Below, in pieces: positions 1 through 9,098 of a stretch of DNA of 22,536 bases. The translations under genes and the position numbers were made by a program. Numbering within the stretch: position 1 is the first letter of the stretch; each line of letters opens with the position of its first letter. The DNA comes from Ulva prolifera (Eukaryota; Chlorophyta; Ulvophyceae; Ulvales; Ulvaceae): the NCBI GenBank assembly GCA_023078555.1, contig JALAAN010000028.1, forward strand, positions 2,501 through 25,036, in the 5' to 3' direction. The notes below the pieces were generated by a model that was not told the origin of the DNA, ran no database searches, and saw nothing but the letters and a program-made list of their open reading frames with translations.

Positions 1-690
1 TACAATGTACATTTTTGGCGAAGATACGCACTGCACTGCACTGCGTGGCATGCACAAACACATGGCAAACACTTGTGAGGCATGCGCATGCAATAAAAGG
101 CACAGCACTCTGAACACCGCACTAAGAGTTCCCGGCATTGGCCACTGGTATTGAGGGGTCATATGCATCGGAGCACGACGGAGCACCGCTATAGCTGCAT
201 CCATCCGTGCCCAGTGACCTGGCCTTTGTTGCCGTTACATGTCGAGGACGCTTCCATCTGGGCCCTTGCAATACATGTCAACACATATCAAAGTCGACGT
301 ATAGGGATCCCGATATCGATCAAAGGTGTGTGCTCGAAGTAATGTACTCGACATGTAGTAGCGTTGTGCTAAGTATTGTGTTGATGCCGACATGAAGACG
401 AGCCTCGAGCTCGGGAATTCTTCGGCTCGATTCTGCACGCACTTAAGCTTGGGGTGTCGAAGCAGCCGTTCATGACCTAGCTTGCAGTGTGGATCCTCGA
501 GCCTTGTGAGTCTCGCATGCGAACGGTGAGTGTGAATTCTCGAGGGGATTTCCAGACCATGCTGTAATTGAGCCCAGCGTCAGCTGGGAGACAAGTATGA
601 ACAGGCGCAGACGAACACAACAAAAGATCAGTCAACTGGGAGACACCCTTCTGCGTATGCATGCATGGGGTCCCGGTCGGACTTGCCAAG

Positions 691-723
691 GTCCGATAAG
701 TTATGAACAAAAGAGTCCGATAA
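691..723. repeat. 15-bp insertion bracketed by a 9-bp direct repeat
   Basis: The 9-mer GTCCGATAA occurs at 691-699 and again at 715-723, separated by 15 bases (700-714). On the minus strand the spacer reads TCTTTTGTTCATAAC, which shares TCTTTTGT with the 3' end of the retrotransposon at 11499-15448. This is compatible with a very short retroelement 3'-tail insertion and its target-site duplication, but the shared word is only 8 bases, so a chance direct repeat is possible. Confidence 0.35.
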
Positions 724-861
724 TAATTTGGCGAAATGTATCCTGATCATCATTCTTATATAATATGTACTACCATGCTGATAAAACGTCGCACTTTTTC
801 GCAACGTTGATACGGGCCGTCTCGACTGGTACCACCGTGACGTGCCCGATCGCCCATGGTG

Positions 862-881
862 CCCGTGCATGCGTGCACGGG
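862..881. repeat. Perfect 8-bp stem hairpin
   Basis: CCCGTGCA (862-869) and TGCACGGG (874-881) are exact inverted repeats around a TGCG loop. No gene is adjacent, so I assign no terminator or regulatory function. It is one of many perfect palindromes in this DNA. Confidence 0.5.
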
Positions 882-1159
882 TGAAGGTGTTACAGAAGAG
901 TCGACTTAAGCTCGCACTCATTCAGACCAACATAAGCTTCTGTTAAGGGAATTCCTTGAAATTTTTGTGCTGATGTACTCCGAGTCATGTGTAACACATG
1001 CATGAGCTCATGGTAATGTAATCAAGCTCGAGCACGACGCGCTTCGCTTGCAACGTGTCCTTGCCGCAACGCGAGACACAGCAATGGCCTGGGCCTTCGC
1101 AAGCCCAGAACAGCACAATCGTACGTCAAGATCAGGTGTCTCAAGACAAGAAGAAGCTC

Positions 1160-1161
<2 letters not shown>

Positions 1162-1204
<43 letters not shown>
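1162..1204. repeat. C43 homopolymer tract
   Basis: An uninterrupted run of 43 C residues lies in otherwise unique DNA upstream of the phospholipase-like gene. Its G-rich complement could form G-quadruplex structures. The poly-proline and poly-glycine ORFs that cross it are artefacts of the tract. Its exact length is likely to be both biologically variable and poorly measured by sequencing. Confidence 0.9.
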
Positions 1205-1206
<2 letters not shown>

Positions 1207-1563
1207 AGTAGGCATGACCTGTGCTGCTGGAGGGTGCCCATGCATGCACATGCCATCTATTGATGGGGCACCTGCCTTCAGGCCACCGGGGCGAGATGCA
1301 GATAGAAACACTCCGAGTCTGCATAGCAGTTACGGTGGGATCTAGATTCGGAGGTAGACGGCATGATGATGATGTATGTACATATCACTGGCATGCATGC
1401 GCAGCTGTACAGCTATATGTTACCGTATTGCACTAGCCTACCTGAGTGTGTGCATGTGCATGCAGGTCTTCACATTCAGGGGAACACCGGGTAGCCTACC
1501 TTTAACGTACACAGCGCCTCAGTGTCGGCGGATCCAATCTATAGGATTTTGCCACGTTCCGAG

Positions 1564-3950
1564 ATGAGGGTGACGACAACTAGTACTGCAGCTGCAGGAC
1601 TGCAGTGGGGGCGACTTCTGCTCGCCTGCGGCTTAGTCGCACTGCACTGTAGCTTACGCTCTGCACACGCCAATCTGGATTTTGCTGCAGCTGGCGGTTG
1701 CGGTGTGCACGGCATGCTGGTTGCCCATTGCGTCACATTCATGAGGCGGGATCGCTTCGAGCTGTTCACGACCCGCCCCTGAGGGTTTCGGGTTTGCAAG
1801 TGAAAATGTCACAGCGCTTGTCTGCGTCCATGCCACCCGCAATTGCAACAACCCAAGCACGGCCACATATAATCATGCGTATTCCTATTCCCGTTCACTC
1901 TTCTGTAATGTGTATGTGTGTGCATGCAGCGGCAGGAGCGTGCGAAGATCCTCAGCAATCCTGCAATCTTGTCTGCCTACCATGCAGCCTCCCGGGCCGC
2001 ACTTGCTGCGACGACGGCACATGCCTCAACGGCCTGGAATGCGACCCCACGACAATGACCTGCACTGATGCCCCACGTGCTGCACCACGTGCATTTGTCA
2101 TCCCCGGCGACTACACGGTAACGCAGTGCCTCTCGGACGGCGTCGTTGTGCAGTCCCCGACACCCGATGCCATGGTGCCGCCCGTTGGCAGCTTCTTCAT
2201 CAACGCTGCGGCCGCCCCGACTGATCCCGCTGACGTCTGCATTGACTGCGGCCAGTTTGGGGCGGTCGTCACTGCCGTGGGGGAGCCACAGCTGTGCGAT
2301 TCGCAGGACACGGCCTGCGTCGAGGTGCAGCTGACAACCCGCCCGGCGCTGCTGAGCGAGATCTTCACTCCGGAAGCTCTGGAGATTGGTAACCTCACTG
2401 AGTTTGGGGGCGCGACGCTGTTTGAAGCTACTGGTTGTGGGGATCCCCTCGAGGCTGCATCAAGACGTCTTGCTGGTGTGCTGCGTTCGCCTACATGCCA
2501 TGGCCGACATGGCCCGGCACATGCTCGGAACCTGCATGCCAGTGGTTTTGTGAGGTGCTAGACACTGTGCTTCTGGGCCTCCTGTGACTAATCCGCCTTG
2601 GGTCCACCTGACCAGTCGAAACCTTGCAACGTGGGCTGCTGCTGATGAAGCCAGTTATTGATAATACTGCAGTGCTAGAGGGTCAGTACTAGTGGACTGC
2701 ATTGCGAGCATGCCATATGTGATGTTGCACTTTTTTTGTGACCGGACAAAGAACCAAACTGAATGAAGCAGAGTTGGTGATGTCAACGTTGCTAGCAGTC
2801 CTGCGAGCTCGTCAGTGACGTGCATATGCACACCAGCACTATAGGATCGGTCTCACATACACCCCTGGCCAATGTCAAGTGCGTCACATCATGATGTACA
2901 TCCGCTGTGCATCTACAACGTGATGTCACACAGTCCGCTGCATATGTTTATGCGAGAGCACTGGCACACGTATGTGACCCGGCTGTCATCGCGATCAGTC
3001 CATGCAAATCCATGCAATACTGCACCGATGCCCTTTGCGGACGCTTTAGTGCATGCATGATCGGCATGCATGATCACGCATTCAACTGAGTGCCTCGCTC
3101 GATGACCGCAGCTGCAGGCCTCACCGGGTCCGGCCGTGGCCTGTTGCAGTCTTTCTCACGCCCATCAGTTGCAAGATGCGACGGCTGGAAGTCGGTCAAC
3201 AGCGACGGCCGCTGCCGCTACTCCAACTGCTTTGTTGGGAACGACCCCTTCCCGGAAGACCCCAACTGCTTCGGCTGCGATGCAAACGACTGCAACAACG
3301 GCTGCGGGCCCGCAGTCGGACTTTTCTCGAAGGCGCCGGAGGAAGTTGAATCCGTCTTCGACTTTACCAACGCCTGCTGCTCCCACGACCACTGCTACTC
3401 CAGCACAACCTTCACCAAACGTGAGTGTGATGTGGGATTCCTGGAAGACACTCGCAGATCGTGTGCGGGCGCTCAAGGTTCTAGCGGAAACGGGTCTAAA
3501 GTCCGCATCACGTCACAGGCTGAACCAAGCGAGAACATGGGAATCTGTGAGGCAACTGCTCTTTTGTACTATGGTGGCGTTGTATTCGGCGGCAGAGGCC
3601 CCGAGGCAGACGCGAAGCGACTGACCACGGCTCATGAGCGCAGCGCAGAGTGCACTGCCCGTTGCCCGTCAATGCAGCGTGCCGGCGGCCAGGGGACGAC
3701 CGTCCTCCGCGTCGATCTCCTGAGGCCTGGCACCTTCAACTACACGTACGAAATGTTCGCAGCCCCTGATGCGCTGACGATCGAGGACGAGGCTGGCAAT
3801 GTCCTCTTCACCACGGGCGGCCTCGTGTCGGGGCGGGCATCCGGCACGGCCTTCCTCAGCAGCAACAGCGACAGCACCGTGGTGACGGCCACCATGGACG
3901 CGCCCAATGTCGGCACCTCCTGGGACTTGTTCATCGGCTGTGCGGAGTGA
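1564..3950 (+). CDS. Secreted phospholipase A2-like cysteine-rich protein (3 exons)
   Basis: Three-exon model: 1564-1702, 1930-2475, 3118-3950, giving 505 residues. Both introns have GT..AG borders and split a codon after its first base, so the frame is preserved; that agreement is the main support. Residues 1-36 form a signal peptide (hydrophobic LLLACGLVAL, likely cleavage after SAHA). Residues 51-91 are a compact cysteine-rich module (CNLVC, CC, CLNGLEC). A linker domain follows, then the phospholipase A2-type core: NGCGP at 289-293, the CCSHDHC active-site motif at 315-321 with the expected His318-Asp319 pair, and KRECDVGFLED leading to a further Cys at 344. The last ~80 residues look like a beta-rich accessory domain (NYTYEMFAAPDALTIEDE, GNVLFTTGG). 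Known family role: calcium-dependent hydrolysis of the sn-2 ester of phospholipids outside the cell. Substrate and activity here are inferred. The start is the ATG just before the signal peptide; an upstream 5' UTR intron ending near 1466 (GTGCATGTGCATGCAG) is possible. Confidence 0.75.
1703..1929 (+). other. Intron 1 of the phospholipase-like gene
   Basis: The proposed donor is G|GTGTGC at 1703 and the acceptor is GTGTGCATGCAG|CG ending at 1929. Joining at these points gives a GCG alanine codon and an open frame. A GT at 1697 is an alternative donor in the same phase. The intron carries a retroelement 3'-tail insertion at 1883-1907, only 22 bases before the acceptor. Confidence 0.65.
1875..1915 (+). 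mobile_element. 25-bp retroelement 3'-tail insertion with 8-bp TSD, within intron 1
   Basis: Bases 1889-1907 are TCCCGTTCACTCTTCTGTA, which matches the terminal 19 bases of the retrotransposon at 11499-15448 with two differences. The insert 1883-1907 is flanked by ATGCGTAT (1875-1882) and ATGTGTAT (1908-1915), a direct repeat with one mismatch. I infer a severely 5'-truncated non-LTR insertion. The pyrimidine-rich tail now sits where a polypyrimidine tract would be expected before the intron acceptor. Confidence 0.55.
2476..3117 (+). other. Intron 2 of the phospholipase-like gene
   Basis: The donor GCTG|GTGTGC at 2476 matches the donor of intron 1, and the acceptor GCAGCTGCAG|GC ends at 3117. 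Splicing creates a glycine codon (G+GC) and joins two open frames that would otherwise stop or start in unlikely sequence. The intron is 642 bases and contains two near-adjacent copies of GCATGCATGATC at 3051-3062 and 3064-3075. Short ORFs inside it are not supported. Confidence 0.7.
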
Positions 3951-4319
3951 AGTAAACGGGCATAATCGCCCTGCTGATTTGTATCCCGGGGCTTCAGGCA
4001 GTGTGTATGTATGCATATATGTGGAGTGGTGGAAAATCAACAATTGCCGTTGCCAGTGAGCACTAGCAGGCTGGATGTTGTTCTGTGTTGGCATCGCCAT
4101 GCAGAGGCTGTGTCTCAGCGTATGTGGTGCTCATTCGTTGCCCCACATGAGTGTTGGAGAGGCATACTGTGGGAAGCAGAGCGTCCCTGGTGCAAGCGTG
4201 TCGTAGCTGTGATAACGCGAGTGCAGCAGATCACATGCATTTGGCTGTGAGTCTGCGGGCAGACCGTAGGTCGGCTGTCCAGTGCACAGAATATAGGACG
4301 TAGCTGTCAATTCCAGGTC
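3951..4319. other. Intergenic, nothing recognised
   Basis: This stretch follows the phospholipase-like stop codon. I see no convincing ORF, repeat or RNA. It would contain the 3' UTR and poly(A) site of that gene, but no unambiguous signal is visible. Confidence 0.4.
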
Positions 4320-4320
4320 A

Positions 4321-4587
4321 TCTTTGACTGGCAATTGACAGGTGAGAATGCTTTGCTGTCTGTGTGTGTCTGTCGTCTGACAATAGCAGAGATCAGTGTG
4401 CTGAGCGTACTACGTGGTGCAGGAGTCTGTACTGTATGACTAGTGATCATAGCAGCTAACAGAGCTCATATTGCCACAGGTGAGACACACGGCATAGGTA
4501 TTCTGTAAGATCTTTGACTGGCAATTGACAGGAGTCTGTACTGTATGACTAGTGATCATAGCAGCTAACAGAGCTCATATTGCCACA
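4321..4587. repeat. Shuffled direct repeats (22 bp and 59 bp)
   Basis: TCTTTGACTGGCAATTGACA plus GG occurs at 4321-4342 and 4511-4532. A 59-base word beginning CAGGAGTCTGTACTG occurs at 4420-4478 and, without mismatch, at 4529-4587. The spacings differ (190 and 109 bases), so this is not a simple tandem duplication: the second locus fuses the two words that are separate at the first. A related junction (18 of 19 bases) is found again at 18847-18865. No coding potential is evident. Confidence 0.8.
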
Positions 4588-5269
4588 CATACTATGTAGT
4601 GGATTTAATGTACATAGCTATATATATAGCTATAGCTATAGCCTGAGCATGCATGTAAAGTATTTCACACCTTGTGCACCCCGAGGCCGTGTAGAAAGCT
4701 GATGTGGTGTTCAGCAATACCACAATGTACCGAAACGTGTGCATCCTGAGGCGGTTCCACCTGCGGCTGCTCATGTGCAGATATCTCGAGACACGTGCAC
4801 GCGTACCTGTGCAGCCAACTTTCCCAGTTCGAAGTTCAAAGTTCAAGTGCAGAGGTCGACACCTACTAGCAGTACATGGCCAATGATAGCATCTCGTGCA
4901 TCATTGCGACTCTGTGGAGTCAGTTGATGCGATCGACGATCATCGTTGGCCTTGCTCAGCATGGCTGCCAGTGGCGGTGTACAGCGGCCCTGTACGCAAC
5001 ACATGTACACAACCAGTAGTACTACATGCCAATCCATGCCGCATGCCAGTGGCTTCAGCACTGGTGATGACTACAGGACGCTACTGTGCTGTACAGTGTG
5101 CATGACATGCAAATCGCACATCTCCTAGGACAGCTGTCACATCTTTTGCATTCAAACCTGGCCATAGCCACCTAGACGAGCCGCGTCGCGACGCACGTAG
5201 CTCCGAGCCGTGCACGTGAGTGTCACATGGCAGGACATGATACTTGTTGCAAACGCATGTCGCACATAC
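4588..5269. other. Intergenic, no gene recognised
   Basis: The stretch contains a TATAGC-type microsatellite near 4615-4642 and the word GTGCAGCCAACTTT at 4809-4822, which recurs at 8230-8243 upstream of the second copy of the dispersed repeat. Short overlapping ORFs on both strands lack recognisable motifs and I treat them as chance. Confidence 0.4.
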
Positions 5270-5640
5270 TGTATGCTACATGTGCACAACATATGTACAC
5301 ACTGTTGACCTCCACTTGGGCAGGCTCAGATGAGCTAGTGCACTATGGGTCAGGCCAACTTCAAGTGTGTGAGTGGCATGGCCATGCATGGCCAGCGACG
5401 CAATTCAATGAGGAGTTCATGCAGTGCTCCCCCCTGCCTGCACCCTGGTCTCAAGCTGCAAACATGATTGACGTCGCAGCTCTGCTCTTGCATTCGGCAT
5501 GTGGGTGCCAGGCTGTGTGTATCACTCCGTGGGAGTCAAGCTGAAGTGTCTGTGGAAAGCTGCAGTGCCACCGCCGGCGCCGATGCTGCCAGTGGGGACT
5601 GCCGACGCCACCCAAGCTGCAGCTCTGACATCAGGTTAAC
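5270..5640 (+). repeat. Dispersed repeat, copy A
   Basis: A diverged direct copy of 8750-9045. Collinear blocks include TTGACCTCCACTTGGGCAGG versus CTGACCTCTACATCGGGAGG, the shared perfect palindrome TGGCCATGCATGGCCA at 5379-5394, a GTGCTCCCCCCTGCC-type block, and a GCCGACGCCACCCAAGCTGC block versus GCCGACGAGCGCCCAAGATG. Translations also look alike (YTLLTST, HGHAWP), but I see no selection for protein and regard this as an unclassified, probably non-autonomous, repeat. Confidence 0.55.
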
Positions 5641-5889
5641 CCTGCCTGCCTGGCACACCACCGTGCGGCCCGCCCGGCCCGCACCGCACCGCACCGAACC
5701 CTAGAGCGATGCGGTGCCCGAGCAGGCCCCCCTGCTCCCCGATCTAATTTCGAAATGCCATCGGCAGTTATTCCACGTGCCAAACGAAGCCGGGCGTCCA
5801 GGATCCAGTGGCCACCGATCGGTGGTGTCAAGCGGCAGGGACCCGAAGGGCAGCCCGCCGCTCAGGCTGGATGGCCTGTGAACGGAGAG

Positions 5890-6345
5890 AGGTAACCGAA
5901 CAGGACACTGTGGGTCTTGCCAAAACTGCCTTGCCCGCGTGACGGAACCGCGGCGCACCCTCAACGGAACCGCAGCGCGGACCGTCCGCGCCACTGCACG
6001 GCAGAGTGTCGTGGAGAGATCGTGCATTGCATTCTCGAGGAATCGCAGCCGCGAGGCTGCGCCAGACACAACAGCAACCCTGTTGAGGAACGCAAAGGCG
6101 GCCAGGCCGACCTGTCAGTATGTATCATGTGACAGAGGGACCAGAGTGAACGCGCCAGCGCCGGCCTGGCTGTATATATGCTTCACATTTGCACTGGTCG
6201 GCAGCCTCTGCCACTGGCAGGCACTGCCGAGGAGCGCCGCGGCACTGAAATTCGTGAGTTTCGATTGAGGCGGCCAGTGGGTAGGTGACGCACACGTCGC
6301 CGTTCATCGGGGGGCCTGGAAAGAACACCAGGACGTCGCCTCGCT
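5890..6345 (-). pseudogene. Decayed retrotransposon restriction-like endonuclease domain
   Basis: Reading the minus strand, one frame (ending at a stop near 6125) contains RGDVLVFF and then GDVCVTYPLAASIE (about 6260-6340). This resembles the R-x-D-V ... D-V-x-V-(T)-P-L-A core of the PD-(D/E)XK endonuclease of RLE-type non-LTR retrotransposons. A second frame continues at about 6114-5900 with GLAAFAFLNRV and ENAMHDLSTTLCRAVAR, resembling the usual end of these proteins (Gly-x-x-Ala..Phe-Leu, then Leu-Ser-x-x-Leu-x-Arg). The break between frames and the lack of an RT domain upstream indicate a remnant. It differs clearly from the element at 11499-15448, so it would belong to another lineage. 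The resemblance is from memory and needs a profile search. Confidence 0.4.
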
Positions 6346-6399
6346 GTGCGAGTCTGCGGAAGCGGGGACAGCCGCCGGAGGGAAGGCCTGCGCCAGGGT

Positions 6400-8209
6400 C
6401 GACCGCCGCGGCGCTTGTGGCACCGCCTGCGCAGTGTGGGGGGTGGCCGCTGCAGCGAGCGCGTCTGCGCCGGATGCTGCTGTGGCGGCACCGGAGGGCG
6501 CGAGGACGGCGGGGTATGTGAGGGAGGAGGGTGCCTGGGCGCCATCTGAGAGAGCGAGCGTGTCCGCTGCGTGTGCAGAAGCGGAGTCGGCCCGTCGGCC
6601 GCGGGGAGGGCGTTGCGCCGTCGATGCACACTGGAGCAGCTTCTGGGATGGTGGGGGACGAGGCCTGGGCGCCATGAGGAGGAGCGGGAGCGACCGAGGC
6701 CTATTTGGCTGGGGGTGTGTCGGTGAGCGGTGGAGGAGCTGCTGCTGTGCTGCACGGGACGCTGCGGCCGAGCCCCAGGCCGGTGCCGAGGCCGCTGGGA
6801 AGCTTAAGCCTGCTCATGTGAGGCTCAATTGCTGACGCGATGCCGCTGCGCACACCAGGTAATTACCCACAATCTAAAGCGAAGATGTCTATAGCAAATG
6901 CGGCAGTTTCCACAGCGAAGAGGGGCTCATCAGATGGAGCAACTGGTATCATAGGTCAAGAGTGGCACTTGGTCACCACCCGCTCAGCGATCGTAGCATC
7001 ACTCTCGGTAGTCTCAGCCACCTGCACTCGAGAGCTTACGAGCATCAGTACACGCTGAATCTGGGCAATAGCACGGCATTGAAGGATGGGAATGTCCGGA
7101 TGGTGTCAACGACGCACACTATCTTGATAACTACTTCCGCTGAGACCGGCAGACTCTCGGGCGTCGAATGGTGACCTGAAGACACTGTCAAACGAGTAGC
7201 GCACTCTCGGATGTCATGCGTGCTTTCGGCCCGCTCACAATATGCCCTTCATGTACACGACAGATTTGCAAACAGTAATGATTGCTTCGTTCCCGTACAG
7301 GGGACCTGCGTGTTTACAAGCTGGCTTAGCAAGCTGGTCCGCTGTGTACTTCTCCTGGCGTTATCTCTCACCAAACGTCGAGGTTGCGCCATGCACTTAC
7401 CAAATATGCTCCTGGGATCACACAACGTCTTGTGTTGCCAATGCATTGTGCGTCTGCGTCCATTCTGCTGGTTGTCTAAGGTACCCCTGCAACAATCCAT
7501 CAATGTGCCCCTTCTAGTGAAATGTGGTGGCCACTTTGATAACTGCCCCAGCTTGTACTGCACAGAAAGGCCCCTGACTGCAACTGTGGCTCTGGGGCGA
7601 GTTTCGCCCCGGACTGCTGTACGCTGCAACAGCCCCTGATGCAGCATGGGGCATTATTGCCCTCAGCCCACCCGCCCCTGATCCGAAAGGGGCACTTCGC
7701 CCAACTCTGGGGAGGTCAACTTTCTTGTAGTGTGCGTACGATCATGCGGCGCCATGTCTCCATGACGAGGTCGCGGCGGGCTACGACGGTACCCCACAGC
7801 GACTTGCAGATCAGCGAGTGCGTCCCAGACGCATCGGCGCGTGTGGCAATTCAGTGATATGGCCAGGGGCACTCAGGGGATCTGTCATCGTTGCCGCTGA
7901 GGGGCAGGAGGCGTTCCCTGGGACGAAACCGTGCGTACACCCGAAACCCCAGGTCAGACAGGCCCGCCACGGTGACTGGACCTCCGAGCGCCGTGAGCCA
8001 AGCCGATGTCATGACCCCCATGCAGCTACGCAGTCTGGCTGCGCGGCCCTGTGTGCCAGACAGTGGCTGTCTGTTGGGGGCTGCGGAGTGTGTGTGTGGG
8101 GGCCATCCTGTGGACGGGGTTGGCGGGAGATAAGCATCTAGTTGTGTTGCTGTGCTTGTGTGTTTCCCTGGCGGTGCTGCTGGCCTCTCAACTCTATCCT
8201 TGTAACGCA
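6400..8209. other. No gene recognised; GC-rich then mixed intergenic DNA
   Basis: 6400-6840 is GC-rich and open in several frames on both strands with Ala/Arg/Pro-rich, low-complexity translations; it may be the rest of the decayed retroelement to its left, but no RT motif is visible. 6840-8209 has only short ORFs on opposite strands (for example 7211-7639 plus and 7249-7647 minus) with no family motif. Confidence 0.35.
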
Positions 8210-8245
8210 AATGTTCAGTGCGTGTACATGTGCAGCCAACTTTAG

Positions 8246-8289
8246 TTCAAATTTAAACCCTGCCGTTTACCCTGCCGTTTAAATTTCAA
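8246..8289. repeat. Inverted repeat enclosing a short tandem repeat
   Basis: TTCAAATTTAAAC (8246-8258) and GTTTAAATTTCAA (8277-8289) are inverted copies with 12 of 13 bases matching. The loop contains two copies of a CCCTGCCGTTTA-type word. No function can be assigned. Confidence 0.5.
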
Positions 8290-8570
8290 CCCTGCCCAAC
8301 CCCAAGTGGGGTGGGGGAGGATCAAGGCTTCAGTATAGAGGCACCACGAGGCAAATTGCCGTGACACCAACATGGAAATTTACGTCTCCCGGGAAGTCGC
8401 GACAATGTGGAGCCATTTGATGTGCTGATGTTCACCATCAACCATGCTCTGTGCTCAATCAGTACGCTACTCCACATCGCATGGTAAGATCATGTACTGG
8501 ACCAGGATTGCTACACGCATATGCTTTTCATTGTACAAGGCAAATGAATCATACTCCCGTCGCCACACCG

Positions 8571-8678
8571 TGGCAGCTCATGCATTCACACGTGGCCTGG
8601 CAGCTCATGCATTCACACGTGGCCTGGCAGCTCATGCATTCACACGTGGCCTGGCAGCTCATGCATTCACACGTGGCC
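8571..8678 (+). repeat. 27-bp x 4 minisatellite carrying G-box motifs
   Basis: Four identical 27-base units in tandem begin TGGCAGCTCATGCATTCA and end CACGTGGCC. Each contains ACACGTGGC, the plant-type G-box/ABRE core (CACGTG at 8589, 8616, 8643 and 8670). Because 27 is a multiple of three, two frames give periodic peptides (AAHAFTRGL and WQLMHSHVA), which I regard as by-products. No spacers exist between units, so it is not a CRISPR array. Confidence 0.9.
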
Positions 8679-8749
8679 TCCGGGCCCACACGCACATAGC
8701 TCTCAGGGCAGGAGTGAATTCTACTTGTTTACAAAGACATGCCATACAT

Positions 8750-9045
8750 ATCATAGGATACATGTGACATATATTTATACATTGCTGACCTCTACATCGG
8801 GAGGCTCATCTAGTGGAGCTGGCCAAGGGTATGAGCAGCATGGCCATGCATGGCCACTGGCAGCACTGCAATTCGTGTACTGCTCCACCCCGGCCCCAGT
8901 CTGCAGCCGCTTTTGGCGGCCACAGGCGTGTTCGGCGCTTTGTTCATGTGGGATTGGGCTGTGTAAATCCCCAGAGAGCTGAAGGGCCACCACCGATACT
9001 GGTGACCGCCGCCGACGAGCGCCCAAGATGCAGCCCTGAAAGCCG
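8750..9045 (+). repeat. Dispersed repeat, copy B
   Basis: A diverged direct copy of 5270-5640 (see the blocks listed there). The palindrome TGGCCATGCATGGCCA is retained at 8841-8856. Copy B is shorter, with internal deletions between the blocks. The common word GTGCAGCCAACTTT lies about 520 bases upstream here and about 460 bases upstream in copy A, so the duplicated unit may once have been larger. Confidence 0.55.
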
Positions 9046-9098
9046 CGAGCCCTGTCTTTGGGGCTGGCGCCCTAGGGAGAAGCCCCTGGCGGTCTGCC

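Noticed and set aside
290..955. Cloning-vector contamination
   Set aside because: Restriction-site-like hexamers are dense, but the spacing and intervening sequence do not match a polylinker I know, and the rest of the window is also palindrome-rich. Kept as a finding to screen.
1022..1345. Overlapping ORFs encoding poly-proline (plus) or poly-glycine (minus)
   Set aside because: They exist only because the C43 tract has no stops in any frame; the flanks have no motifs or plausible splice sites.
3421..3518. Possible intron inside exon 3 (GTGAGT donor at 3421, CACAG acceptor at 3518)
   Set aside because: Its removal would shift the frame into a stop, while reading through preserves the KRECDVGFLED...C pattern expected after the PLA2 active site.
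8571..8678. CRISPR-like array or repeat protein
   Set aside because: The units are directly adjacent without spacers, and the sequence context is eukaryotic; the periodic peptides follow from the 27-bp unit length.
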